Source: Rosellinia necatrix (lineage: Eukaryota > Ascomycota > Sordariomycetes > Xylariales > Xylariaceae). Taken from it: DNA of 64,000 nucleotides. This document shows positions 51,901 to 63,944 of the stretch, one piece after another. Every line of letters begins with the position of its first letter. Positions within the stretch are counted from its first letter, which is position 1. The DNA is taken from the NCBI GenBank assembly GCA_021209875.1, contig JAGYVD010000001.1:6944001-7008000 (forward strand), written 5' to 3'. Below the pieces are notes generated by a model, which had not been told where the DNA came from, did no database searches, and saw nothing but the letters and a program-made list of their open reading frames with translations. The position numbers were made by a program, and so were the translations under genes.

Positions 51901-54900
51901 CCCACTCGGGCCTTAGGTTCTGTGATCGCCGCCTAGGTCCAGCTATACTCTACCGATGTTATCCTCACAACCAGGCTGCGTGGGGAAGAGGTCGATACTC
52001 ACATACTTTACCGTCTACAGCGCCCCACGGCGCCCACCCACCCCGGATCCAAAGTTTGAAGGGAGGCCGGGGAAAATTGGATTGAATATCAGTACCGACA
52101 TGCGGCCGAACTTTAAATTATCTGTAGTGTAGGTTTATTTGTACTGCAGGTTGGGAAAGTTGCTTGCGCAATTGAGTTGTGACGTTACACTAGGGCCGTT
52201 GAGGCGAAGGCCTTATGAGAATACTCAGTGCAGGTTCGTAGCCACACCTTTGGACCGTATAATCCCAAAGTGCCGGCCACGGTCCGATTGGCGATGGGGT
52301 TACGTGTTCGTCCGTATGCGGCTCCTAGGGAGAAGAAGGCGTTTCTTACATAATGGAGCGCCGCGTGATGAAATGGGTTGGCATCTTTGTGGTGTGTATA
52401 GGTCACGCTATTGCCGAACTCCATCTAGGGCTCATGGAGTTCTCAGTGATAGAGTATATCGATATGTCCTTTGCGACAATGCTTCAGCGTTGCTAGCCGT
52501 TCCGTCGCCCCAGGACCTGAAGGAGCGGGGTGTTTGTTTTCACCGGAGCCGCGAACGCCATCCTGTAGCCTCGGCCGTGAGACTCGTAGGTTAGTTACTC
52601 CAAGTATTGCTGGCACACTGATCGGCGGGTGAAGAGATCATTTTTGGCGAAGTCCTCGATCATTCGCTTTTCCCGGCAAGAACGGGTGTCGATCGCCTAT
52701 TATAACTTGGGGAGGGAAACGCTTCTTGTACAGAACAGGCAGGACTATGTCGGTGTGGTGCTGTCGGCAATAACTCGGCGGTGAATCCTGCCCGTTGACA
52801 CTTGTTTAGACGCCTTTCAGACGAGATTAGTATGGCCGTGTATGTGGAGGAACGGGGCTGACGGGGCGGTATCGGTCGGCGCCCACGTTCATGGTTCGGC
52901 AAGCCGGTTGAGCGCCGCAACCAGCGTGGCGCCCAGAATGCCCAGCATCCAATTCAGATTCATGGTGTGCTTCACCACCACACAGAGCAGGTTGTGGCGT
53001 GTATGTTCGGCTGGATGCTTGCTCACGATTGTCTTGTAAGGCGGATACTGCCTTCGTGCCCTCCAGTTGTGACCTGGCGCCTCAGGACAGGCTGGCGTCG
53101 CAAAGTCATGCCGTGATCACAGTCGTCGTCCCAGCCCTGAGCAGCCCTACGGAAGGTACGTAGTAGTGGCTGTAGCTGGTGCCTCATGCCTCATTCTACT
53201 ACATGCTACATGCGTGAATGGGGTCCTATGACGATCTCTCAAATCAGGGAGCTGGCGCGTTGGTGAGCCAATCGGCAGCTTACCAACGGCATCACCAAGC
53301 CATCCTTTCATTAAACTACACCAGAGACACCGCAGAGACACAGCACCTGCGTTTCAGTGAGTGGCTGGAAATACTGCGGCCGTGGGTCCAGATCCTTCCC
53401 TGTCATGCGACGATGGGTCTCGTGGCGGAAGCATGTAGTGCACACTACAGAGGATGAAAGAACCTTGGAAGCGCCTTGGAAGTGTCTGTGTCTGGAGTGA
53501 GATTAGATGGGAGACTGCCCCCGGCCGCGCTAGGGCCACTCACAGCCAGCAGCTGGCATATTAGGTAAAGTGCGCTCGGAGGCCAGTGGGGGAGCAACCC
53601 CGCTTTCCAAGCCTGTTCCTTGCATACGCTTGTGGTACCCCGGCAGTGATCAACACTGGCTCTGCCACGCCATGCGTGACATGCAGAGAGACCCTCTCTC
53701 ATGGAACCGAGCGCCTGGGCTGATCCTTACCGTTTCAGGCCACAATTTGGTATCGTGCCCCAATGGCAACCAAACCAAGCAAGCCCGTTCTACTGTAATT
53801 TGGTATATATGGATGTAAGGTGGTATGCAAGTACCTAGGTAGGCACTTACTTACCTACACGCCTCGCCTAACCTACCTACCTAAGCCGCTAGTTTGGGTA
53901 TCGGGCAACGAAGAAGACAGGCACGGTCGGAGAATAAAACAGAGATAGGCTATTCGGGCTTCTGGAGGAATTCAAGCAGACCAATGAGATAATAACTATA
54001 TCCTATATTCGCTACCCAGGTCCCGCCTATGCATACGTAACTCGGGCGTATTTTTTGAGGTCATGAGATACAAGCCGCCTACCTAGTTTAGCTTGCATAC
54101 TTGACAGTAGCGTCGCCGTCTTAGACGCAGCCTCCCGCCGTTTACAATTAATTGACACGGCGACACCTGTACTACAGAGGCAACGCAGAGTTGGTTTCAG
54201 AACATGAGCATTTTCGACCAAAATCCACATTACACCACCAAGCTATAGTTACATGTATAAGCTGTAGGTGGTCAAGTGCCCGGCTTGGCAGCTGTCTGTT
54301 TTTGCCTTTGGCTTTAGCAATGCAACGCCAGAATGCCCAGGTTAGGTTCCGTGGCAGCTTCCAAGCATTAGTACATATCAGTCTTGCTCCTATTCATACA
54401 AGTCTCAAAGGATAACTACGGCACTATGGTGTGTCGACGTGGATCCTTCACGTGTTAAGCGCGGTCTAGGAACGGAGCCGGGCCTTTTAGTTTTCGTTTC
54501 CCGCCGGGGTCGGCAACGCAACGTACGTACCATCTGCCGAGCCTAATACGTAATATACTCCCAACGACTATGAGCAAAGTCAACACGAAGCCAGGCCTTC
54601 AAAACGCTACCAGCCCCCCTCAAGTTCATGAGATAATATTAGTCATTTATTCGATCTTCGAAGTATCTGGATGCGCTACATGACAATCTGGGCACAACTC
54701 ACAGAATGTCCTATGAGGCACGAAGCTGTCGATTAGGTACGTTCTAAGAGAACACTAGACTCTGATTGAGGTAGTATATGCAACTGCAATGGCCTCGTTC
54801 ATAACCGCTTACTGAATTACCCATGCCCGTGGAGACAAATGTAATGAATTTCTCGTCTTGTGACAGACTAATCGAAGTATTCTATAGTACTAGACCATGG

Positions 54901-56449
54901 CGAGCCACGATCAGCAAAACTTCTATGAGTTTGGGCTTTTCCGAGATAGTTTTACGTATAATAGCTCGTAAGTTAAGCTGGTCGTTCTCTTGACTACACT
55001 CACCTCGCTCACCTCTGTGAGAAATGCGGCTCTTCATCGACTCAGAATACCCAAGCAAGGAATCATTATTATACACAGTCTAGAGGAGTAGAAGTATCAC
55101 AACTTCTCATTCATTCGCGTAGAAGAGATGACTATTTCCGGGATTCAGTTTTGTAAATTTAAAATCCGGCCAACATTACCGCGTTTTATGCCTACACTAC
55201 TCGAAGTTAAGTTTGTCGTGTCTCTGGGTTTGGCATAGTCTTAAGATATATTTATGTTGGTTATAATGCTATTGGTCTTCCAGTTCCAAATTCATCCCCT
55301 CAGACAATTGATATCTATAGAAAAACCTGCGAGTGGGCTGCGGGTCTGCTTCTCGCCAGATACGCTGAGCAATCATATCACTCCCACGTGAGCAAAAGCT
55401 AGATGTTTTGCTACGATCCAACAACTAGCTTACCTAAGCATCTGCAAATTGAGGAGAACTGGGACTCTAAAACACCGCATACGCGTCCTCGATTTCATAG
55501 CGGTCGATGAAGTCCAGTGATTTTTTACACAAGTTGTATAGAGACACGGGTCGAATTTCAGTGGACGAAGCATGAGAGGTGGGCGAGTTTAGAATTGGGT
55601 TTCCCCACATCCCCAAACCGGGCAGTGGCCTTACCGGAAACGTCGAGGAGGAATCTTCTCATTGGTCGAAGGAATAGTTATGACGATCTTGATGAAGCAT
55701 CGCTCATCTGGGCAGGTGGACTAACCCAAGGCATTCCCGGACGCACCTACGGACGTTCTCCGGACAATTCTTGGTCTGCACCCATGGCCGCCGTTCACTT
55801 GACCTGGGCGAAGATGTATGCCCCAGGTCCTTCCATAGCCCGCTTTTGGCATCACTCCCGATGGCCCTTGCCTCCCGGGAGATCCTCGAAATAAAACCCT
55901 TGTCTAGTGCGATCTTAGGAATCCAGGGTACTGCCAAGGCTCCCCATCTCTTTGCTGAGTGACTGCACAACCACAACCCGTGGCGCGGCAACATCAGTGT
56001 TACCAAGTCGCAGTTTCAAGTCAAACCACTCCCCCTGGCCGGAACAGGAAGGTGAGCTATGATAGGCTCAGTGGCCAGCACGCTCTCACCACGCCCTCAC
56101 CACGGCCTTACCACGCCCTGGCGGCCAAGATGGCAGCGAGAATATGACCCGTAACGTTTCTTTGGGGGAGTTCAAGGAACCGTGGTCTGCCGACGGCGAT
56201 CCTGGTGGCAGCCATGGCACAGGGAGCCGGAAGCAAGTTTGTATAAAATGAAGGGCGTCCGCCAGTTATCCAGTTGGTCTTGCTCACCACCGCTTCCAGC
56301 GCCAGTCGTGACTCTTGACCAGTTCTCTCTTTGAGCTGTCATTCCTTACTGCAGAGTCAGTCGTTGTTCCTTCGTAGGGTGTACAGCGTACCCCTTTTGT
56401 TCAAAAGCCGCTCTATACCTCTTGTTGATCAACGTTTAGAGCTGCCAAG
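48957..56449. other. Long gene-poor intergenic region
   Basis: In 7.5 kb I could not support any gene on either strand. The longest frames (for example 52139-52594 and 55517-55894) have no family features, no splice support and no compositional contrast. The interval contains TACCTAGGTA-type palindromes (49263-49272 and 53831-53842), a 7-bp-arm hairpin near 50791-50807, and a TATA box for the next gene (56242-56247). It may include unrecognised small genes or a non-coding RNA. Confidence 0.5.
56242..56247 (+). promoter_or_regulatory. Candidate TATA box of the GH64 gene
   Basis: TATAAA lies 208 bp before the ATG at 56450, in a GC-moderate context followed by a pyrimidine-rich leader. Sequence match only. 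Confidence 0.4.
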
Positions 56450-57745
56450 ATGCGCGGAGTCTTTGGACTAGCCGCGGCCGCGGTCGCCGCCTTCGTCACC
56501 GGCTCCCTGGCCCGTCCCCTCGTCGTTCACCCGGGAACGGCGGAGGACATCATCATCACGGAGGACAATACCATCAACAGCACCTCGAAGGCTCAGGCGC
56601 CTGCGGCAAGCAACCCGCTGAAGCTCGAGATTGTCAACAACTTCGGCGCGAACCAGATGAACCTGTACATCACCGGTTCGGACAGCAACGGAGTCGCCTG
56701 CCTAGTCGGCCCCGATGGAAACTTCTTCTACCCCGACGCTGGTGGCTCGTCGATCCCCATCCCCATCAACGGCAACTACAAGATTCCCCTCGGCGGCCAG
56801 GGATCGACCACCACGGTCACCATCCCTGACTTCCTCATCTCGTCTCGTATCTGGGTGGCCGAGGGCGAGCTTCAGTTCTTCACCCTCGTCTCAGATACCG
56901 GCAAGACCGCCATCGTCGAGCCCTCCGTCTCGAACCCGTCCGACCCGTCCGCCGCTATCAAGTGGGGCTTTGTTGAGTTCAACTGGGCCGACGGCCAGGT
57001 CTTCGCCAACATCTCCTACGTGGACTGGGTCGGCATTGCCATGGGCATGGGCCTGACTCTCGGCAACGGCGAGCAGCAGGTCGTCAAGGGTCTGAAGCCC
57101 GGCGCGGTCCAGAACATCTGCGACGACCTCCGGACACAGAACGGCCAGGACGGCGCCGGCTGGGACCAGCTCTGCATGACCGACGGCAGCGGCGCGGCTA
57201 TCCGCGTGCTATCACCCAACCTGTACATCGCCGATCACCCAAGCTGGCAGTCCGACTACTACAGCGGGTACATCGACGAGGTCTGGAGCAAGTACGCCAA
57301 CGAGGACCTGACGATCGTGACGCAGAGCGGCGCCGGCGATGTGGCCTGCCGCGTTAGCGGCGACCAGCTCAGCTGCGCCGGCGACAACCGCGCGTACCCC
57401 AAGCCCACGCTCGCCGACATTTACGGCTGCAACTCGGGCCCCTTCGGCATCATCGGCAGCGACAACGACGTCCACCGTGCCGTCGTCCCCCGCCTCTGTG
57501 CCGCCTTCTACCGCAGCACCCTCCTCCTCGACGGCGGCAACAAGCAGCCCAGCCTGCCCGCCAGCACCTACTACACCGCCAACCCCACCAGCCACTACGG
57601 CCGCATCGTCCACAACTACGAGCAGGATGGCCTGGGTTACGCCTTCTCCTACGACGACGTTAACCCCGCCGGCGAGAACGCCGCCGGCACCGTCGCCGGC
57701 CCCAACCCCAGTCTCCTCCGCGTCACCGCCGGCGGCTGGTCGTAA
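56450..57745 (+). CDS. Secreted beta-1,3-glucanase, GH64 family
   Basis: A single-exon protein of 431 aa. Residues 1-21 form a signal peptide (MRGVFGLAAAAVAAFVTGSL, cleavage near ALARP-like LARP). The mature protein matches the GH64 (laminaripentaose-producing) glucanase fold: LKLEIVNNFGANQMNLYITG opens the beta-barrel. A Glu/Asp pair, Glu176 (FVEFNW) and Asp192 (ISYVDW), has the 16-residue spacing reported for the catalytic pair of the Streptomyces enzyme; this assignment is my inference from spacing. A further domain with HPSWQSDYYSGYIDEVW and C-GDNRAYPKPTLADIYGC follows. It would cleave beta-1,3-glucan, the main cell-wall glucan of fungi, either its own during growth or that of competitors. 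A TATA box and a pyrimidine-rich leader precede it. The coding region is strongly C-biased at third positions, which suggests high expression. Confidence 0.9.
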   Translation: MRGVFGLAAAAVAAFVTGSLARPLVVHPGTAEDIIITEDNTINSTSKAQAPAASNPLKLEIVNNFGANQMNLYITGSDSNGVACLVGPDGNFFYPDAGGSSIPIPINGNYKIPLGGQGSTTTVTIPDFLISSRIWVAEGELQFFTLVSDTGKTAIVEPSVSNPSDPSAAIKWGFVEFNWADGQVFANISYVDWVGIAMGMGLTLGNGEQQVVKGLKPGAVQNICDDLRTQNGQDGAGWDQLCMTDGSGAAIRVLSPNLYIADHPSWQSDYYSGYIDEVWSKYANEDLTIVTQSGAGDVACRVSGDQLSCAGDNRAYPKPTLADIYGCNSGPFGIIGSDNDVHRAVVPRLCAAFYRSTLLLDGGNKQPSLPASTYYTANPTSHYGRIVHNYEQDGLGYAFSYDDVNPAGENAAGTVAGPNPSLLRVTAGGWS

Positions 57746-60129
57746 AATAGATAACGACGATGACGATGACGATGACGAGATGTCTCTCTCTCTTGATGAA
57801 ATGAGATTCATGGTTTGGAAGTGGGAGATTCGGAGGGGATGAACGTGAATTCCGAAGATGATATTATTACGATTTTTGGGATATGATGGGTCTACGAGTA
57901 TTTGCTATGCAAGTATGACGCCAAAATGGGAAAAAGTAGAGCTTATGCCTCTATGATTCATTGTATATATTTGACAATGGTATAAACGTATCCGGTATAT
58001 ATTGCACATATTGCATATAGGTACAATCCATTCCTTCAGAAACAAGTTCGATTGAGCTGGACGTGATGCCATGTTTCCAAATAACATGTCGAGAGTGTGC
58101 TTGCTCATCTAAGGTATTTTCTAGTTGGTACCTGTTAGCTGGTTAGCCTGTTATCATTTGATTCAGGTCGATAGGTCCAAGTAGGTGTGGTCAAGTAGGT
58201 GTGGTCGACGCAAATACCCCTTTCTAGCGATCATGATCACGATGTTTTGATTGGTACACCGGCGGTGATGTGAATAACGTGTTGTAAATTAATATATACC
58301 AGTTAGAAAAGGTTACACTGGGGGCCCCCCACAGCGCCGAGATGATCGCTCAATGAACAACCACACGTGGATGAGCATGTGTACAGAACATGTGCGCACC
58401 CCGTATCAGGGATTCCCGTCCCTCGCAGGCGGATGGGTTTTGGATTTTCGCTTCACTTCCGTGATGGATTTTGCTTAGCCTCTTTAGCTGGTCTGGTCTC
58501 ACACCTCGACCATGAGTCATGAGACCAAGATAGCACAATCGCGTGTCTCTGTGTCTCTGAAATAAACGAGCGGCCTCCTGCTCACCGCTATCAAAAGATG
58601 TTCTGAAATTCCAGGGAGATTGGTGGCGAGGATGTAGTCTAGAAAGAGGGCGCTAAGGTAGGACTCTGAACTCCGGTCTGTGCCGATTACTGTTACAGGC
58701 ACCTTCCAAGCTTGAGGCATGTATATACACGTATATACACATAAGGGGCGTATATAGGAACAGGGAGACTTTCAAAGAGAAAAAGGGGGTTATTGGAAAT
58801 GGAGGACTCATTCCAGGGCATACACATACTACCTAATCCTTGCGGTGTATGAATAAGGGCGGGTGAAATGCTGGGCTAGGTCATGGGGCTCCCCGTACCC
58901 TCATCAATATACATCTATTTGGAGCAAAAGCTACCACTACGGTCTGCCACTCATGGCTCCGGCAGCGAACAGCGGACAGGGAGGATTCAACTCCAATTGG
59001 TCTGATCGCCAGGCATTTCAGCAGGCCCGATGATTGTCACTTGGTCTTCGGATCCATCCACCCACCAGAGCAAGGAAAATGATGCGTCAATGATGCGTTA
59101 ATGATCTAGGGTCATTGAAGTGAGATTCGGGGGATTTGGTGGACCGTGGTGAGTAAGAGACGCCGAAAGGATGTTGAATAACTAGTTAACTATACCTAGG
59201 TTATCTTTACCAAGAGCCAGACTGGCGGATAGGTAGCGGCTGGCCCCATAATTCATAATTTCACTTTCCCACAGTACCTACTATAGAGCAAACACGATGG
59301 CCTGGACACTTGGAATTGACATATCAACAGACATACTGCCGTTAGGTATCGTCTCATACGGCGCAGATCAACTTCATCATGCAATTTCCCTCGCCTTCCC
59401 TTGATTGCTTTGTTATCGGTTCTCTGGCCGAGTTATTTCTCTATGATGGCCAACACTTCGGGTCTCCTTAATATCGCTGCAAACAAATCGGCACGGCTGT
59501 GACATCTGGTTTCACGTTGGATTTGCAGTGCTCACGATACGTACTGTGATTGCTTCAGGGTAGATGTAACTGTGAATGCCAATTGATTAAGTACCTGACC
59601 TAGTAGGGTACCTGGGTGGTAGCGAATTAGGTACCTAGGTACTGGATTTGGCTGTGGCTTTGGGAGGGTCCCAGGGACTATTGTGGCGCTATTCTCTCTG
59701 TCTGTGGGCGCGCTGTGCCTGGCGGCTGGCCCACTGACCGTCAGGTACGTTGCTCCTTGACAACAAAGCTCCCCATTCCAGCGCCAAAACGCGTTCCTGA
59801 TTTGTCCAAGCTCCCACCGAATCTGTCTCCCCCTTGACCTTGGACCTGACACACGTAAAGAATTCCATCTCCCTACTTGGACCCTACCCGGCTGCGTTTG
59901 AGGCACTTAATTAGACCTCGCGCACGCTAGTCTACACAATAATACACTACACTACCAATAATTCCAGTATTATTGTTAGTTACCAATATTATTGCTTGAA
60001 TCTCAGATCACCGAAATCCTGCCGGGAAGCACCGACACTACACTACCGCATCGCTGCAGCCTCGATATAGCGTGTCGATAACCCTCTACCCTCTATCTCC
60101 TTTACCGACCTGCCTGCCTGGATGACGGG
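57746..60129. other. Intergenic region upstream of the kinesin gene
   Basis: A short GATGAC repeat follows the GH64 stop codon. A 14-mer (AAGTAGGTGTGGTC) is duplicated at about 58186-58213. GTACCTAGGTAC occurs at 59631-59642 within a cluster of GGTACCT motifs. No supported gene was found. Confidence 0.6.
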
Positions 60130-60139
60130 ATGTCGGTGA
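60122..60139 (+). promoter_or_regulatory. Upstream ORF overlapping the kinesin start codon
   Basis: ATG at 60122 opens a five-codon frame ending with TGA at 60137-60139, out of frame with and overlapping the kinesin ATG at 60130. The upstream ATG has T at -3 (weak); the main ATG has G at -3 (fair). It would act only if transcripts include it. Confidence 0.35.
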
Positions 60140-62431
60140 GGGTTGTTGCACGCATACGTCCGCTCCTGGAAAAGGAGATCGACAAGGACATCATCGTCCG
60201 GCCTGCGAGCAACGAGGATGGCAAGTCTAGCAATGTCGTCAAGATCCCGAACCCGAGAAACGAGTCGGAGGAGTTCTCCTTCACCTTCAACAGCGTCTAC
60301 GATCAGGGCACCACGCAGGAAGAACTGTTCACAGCAGAGGGTACGCTAGCTTCCACGCCCCCTCGCCCTCCCCCATCCCCTTCCTCTCGTCGCCATGATG
60401 CTCTGCACCGCACAGCACGGCCGTGGCTGACCCGTGTTCTCCATGTGAATAATAGTTGGCCCCCACCTCAAATCTCTCTTTCTCGGCCTCGACGTGACGA
60501 TATTCGCCTATGGTGTGACCGGCACTGGCAAGACGCACACGATGCGGGGCGGCCTGAAGCTGGCCGACCGTGGTGTTATCCCGAGACTCCTCAGCGGTGT
60601 TTTCCGAAGGGCAAAGAAGATCGCCAAGGACTCGGATGGCGAGACCAGCGTAGCCGTTGCTCTTTCCTACTACGAGATCTACAACGACAAGGTATTCGAT
60701 CTGCTCGAGCCGGTGGAGAAGCGTACGCCCTCGGGTCTGCCCCTGCGTGCCGAAGCCAACGGCAAAACTGTCGTTGCTGGCTTGTCTGAACGCCCGTGTC
60801 AGGACCTCAAGGATTTCGAGCAGTTATACATCGAGGCCAACATGAACCGCGTCACGGCTTCTACCAAGCTGAATGCCCATAGCAGCCGAAGCCATGCTAT
60901 CCTCCGCGTCAAAGTGACGCAGACCACCGGAGACATGGTTCGCGAGAGCACTGCTTCGGCCATTGACCTGGCGGGATCAGAGGATAATCGACGGACCGAC
61001 AACGGCAAGGAGCGTCTCGTGGAGTCTGCCGCCATTAACAAGAGCCTGTTCGTGCTGAGCCAATGTATTGATGCCATCGCCCGAAACGAACGTCGCATCC
61101 CCTTCAGGGAATCCAAGATGACACGCATTCTATCCCTCGGCCAGAACAACGGAATCACCATCATGATCCTCAACCTTGCCCCTCTCCGAAGTTACCACCT
61201 GGATACCCTGAGTAGTTTGAATGTCAGCTCTCGGGCGAAGCGGATCGAAGTGCGCGAGATTGAGAATGAGATCGTCTATAAACAGCCGCCTCGTTCCACC
61301 ACCAACCCTGGCTCTAATATCCCCCGCCAGCCCTTGCGCATTCTGGCCAATACCCATAATATCAACGCGGGGGTAGCTGCCGCCGCTGCCGCCGCCGCAG
61401 CTGCCAGTAAGCCAGCAGACCGTCCTGTCAAGGCATTCAACGTCTACACGGATAAGGCCAAATCCACGCCCCCCACGCGGTCGGCCAACACGGCTGTGAA
61501 GCGATCACCGCAACCGCATAAACGGCCTTCTGATTCAGATGGCGGGAGCCGGCCGTCTAAGATCACTCGGCCTGAGCTGGTTCGGCCAGCTCCGGTATCT
61601 CGGCAACTGAAGCCGCCCCAACCGTCTCTCACATCTCAACCCTCTATCTCGGCAGATCAGATTGAAGCTATGGTGGAGAAGAAGGTGAGTGAGATCTTGG
61701 CCGCTCGGACGCAATCAGCACCGCCGCCTCCCCCCGAGCTCAGCGATGAGGTGAAGAGGCGCCTCGAGGCCCTGGAGCGGCGCATTGACGACGGCCACCG
61801 TGATGGCACGCGTTCCGAAGGATTGCGATTTCTACTGATGGCACGCCAGCACAAAGAGCGTGACGAAAATACCAGTGCGCTGAAGATGTACGAGATGGCC
61901 TTACCATACTTCCCCGGTCAAGCCAAACTTCTCGGCAAAATCGAGAAACTGAAGGCTCGCATTGCTGCAGACCGTGAGAACCAGGATAGTGATACCGCCG
62001 AGACGAGCACAGATGTGGATCGACTTGTCGGGAAGAAGAGCAAGAAGTCCGGTCGGTGGTCTGAAGCCGACGACAATGCCGACAACGGTGCCGAGGCCGA
62101 CGACGATGACGACGAGAAACATGTGTGTAACAGCATAAAGAAGGGAAAGAAATTCAAGACTGTGAAGCTGGATCCGGAATCGGTGACAGAGGAGGGATCC
62201 GTCTCGGAAGCTTTGCTAGAGATTATCAACTCGAGGGATATGTCTAAGATCATGACGCTTCAGGGGCTAGGGCCCAAGAAGGCGCGCGACCTCGTACAAT
62301 ACTTGGAGGCGAATTCGGAAACAGGCGTTGGTTGTATTGAGACGCTTGCGCAATTGCGCAGCATCCCCGGAATGGGTAGACGGACGGTCGACCGTGCATA
62401 TGAAGGTCTGGTCGCTGGCGGCGTTTGCTAG
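60130..62431 (+). CDS. Kinesin-10 family motor (KIF22/Kid-like)
   Basis: A plus-end chromosome-arm kinesin of the KIF22/Kid type. Two exons, 60130-60340 and 60456-62431 (115-bp intron), in phase, 728 aa. The motor domain spans about residues 1-375: VRVVARIRPLLEKE, the P-loop GVTGTGKT at 90-97, switch I SSRSHA at about 213, and switch II DLAGSE at about 241. The P-loop second residue is Val where most kinesins have Gln or Pro. A poly-Ala run follows at about residue 380, then a Pro/Ser-rich basic linker, a helix (QIEAMVEKKVSEILAARTQ) and an acidic Asp/Asn stretch. At about 675-725 a helix-hairpin-helix motif (LQGLGPKKARDLVQYLE ... RSIPGMGRRTVDRAYEGL) is the DNA-binding element typical of KIF22. 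In animals this motor pushes chromosome arms toward the metaphase plate; the role in fungi is less studied. Confidence 0.88.
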
Positions 62432-63944
62432 ATGGGGGTTTCCTTTTCGTTCTGCATCCGTGCATTCACAGGTGTTGGTCTCATCTTCCAGCCTACCTTG
62501 GAGGGGCTTGGATAGGCTAGAATTGCTGCATAGCCGTGGCGTTTTGGAGGCGTGTCACCTCATTTGTTTTCAGCATTCAGCATGTGTGGGCATTCATATC
62601 TGGCGATTCTGGTATCCATCATAGCTTTCTTCAGCCGTGTGGCTGTTGGGTTGCTCGATACCAAATGCTGTCTTTCCCGCCATCTGGGTGATTTCTACCG
62701 ATTGAACATGAACAAGCTTTACACACTTGCAACCTTTCCTGTCACTGTTGTACTACCTAGGCATGGTATATGGTCAATGCTCCCCCGTGTTCTTGTTGCA
62801 GCCTAGCCTTTTCCTCTTGCGTTTCTTCCCATCGTTATTGGTTTGTAAATCTGGTCCGGGCCTGGTTGGTATAGTGACTTTTAACAGTTCAACTAGCAGC
62901 AGTAGTTTTACATTCAATTGCTTTTGGTATCTAGCTAGTCACCCTTGCTAATAAATATTCATCACCTCATGCTCATTTTAGAGGCATTAGGAAGGCTGCA
63001 TGGGTTGTATGGGTTGTGTAGGTCGCATTGGTTGCATTTATTTATTCACTAGAAGGTACATCTTGCCACGCCGGTTCTCCACCTTCTTAGGTGGATTTGT
63101 CTCTCAGTAAATGAACCAACCACGCTAGTCTAAGAACAGATATTCGGTATCGAACAATCCATTACCTTCTGTGTATCATTTGGTATAATTCTCATTACCA
63201 GACAGAGAAAAAGGGCACTACTGCCTGCACTATATTGGTTAGTTAGAATAGGTTGGACAAAAGGCCTACCGAATTACCTTTTGTGAGATATGAGGCCAGT
63301 CAACATTGGTAGGATCACGTATCTGATCATGCTAAATCGGTGCTATGGCCAATGAGATTCATGCATTGCGGATAGACCCCGGTGGGTCCCTACCAACTAG
63401 GCAATTAACAGGAAGTAGGGGTTAAAAAAGGAAATAATAGGGAAAAAAAAAAAAAAAAACAGGGAAAGAGGAAAAAGAGAAAAAAGGAAAGAGGGAAAAA
63501 GGGAGGAAAGAAAGAGGAAAGAACATCATTAACATCACCACATGTTCCGTTTCCAGGGGAATCTTTAATCTTTCTTTATCTTCGTCCTTTACAACTTCCT
63601 CTGCCGATTGATTGGCCTCATTACCTACCCAGGTACCTAAGTCACCCGGTTGCTGTTGTTTTTCATGCGTGTTTTCTCTTTGCCTCTCTCGTGCATCTAT
63701 GATCTATCTCGCCGGAATACCCTCAACCGAGAAACCAACAAGCGCCAACCTGCGAGCTGAAGCTAACCGCTCGAACAAGATTTATTGTTGCCGATCGCGA
63801 ACAACACCCGCTCGTCGTGCTTGGGTCTTGTCTGCATGGGCGGCTTCACTTTGCGATCGGCTTTGTCTTAGAGCGCTGGACTGGGTTTCGCTCCTTCTTT
63901 AACTGTAGCGGCACCTCGCCTGCTCGTCACGCCTTGTCGCCGCC
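62432..63944. other. Intergenic region with a purine-rich tract
   Basis: This region holds the kinesin 3' flank and probably the promoter of a gene beginning at 63945. A GA-rich run (63423-63522) contains a 17-base A stretch. A pyrimidine-rich leader-like stretch (about 63560-63605) follows. The 96-codon frame over 63612-63902 starts at a non-ATG codon and shows no family features. Confidence 0.6.
63423..63522 (+). repeat. Polypurine tract
   Basis: About 100 bases of almost only A and G, including an A17 run, in an intergenic promoter-like position. This is simple sequence. Confidence 0.75.

Noticed and set aside
52139..52594. 151-codon plus-strand frame
   Set aside because: Cys/Arg-rich with no recognisable motif, no good start context and no compositional difference from the surroundings.
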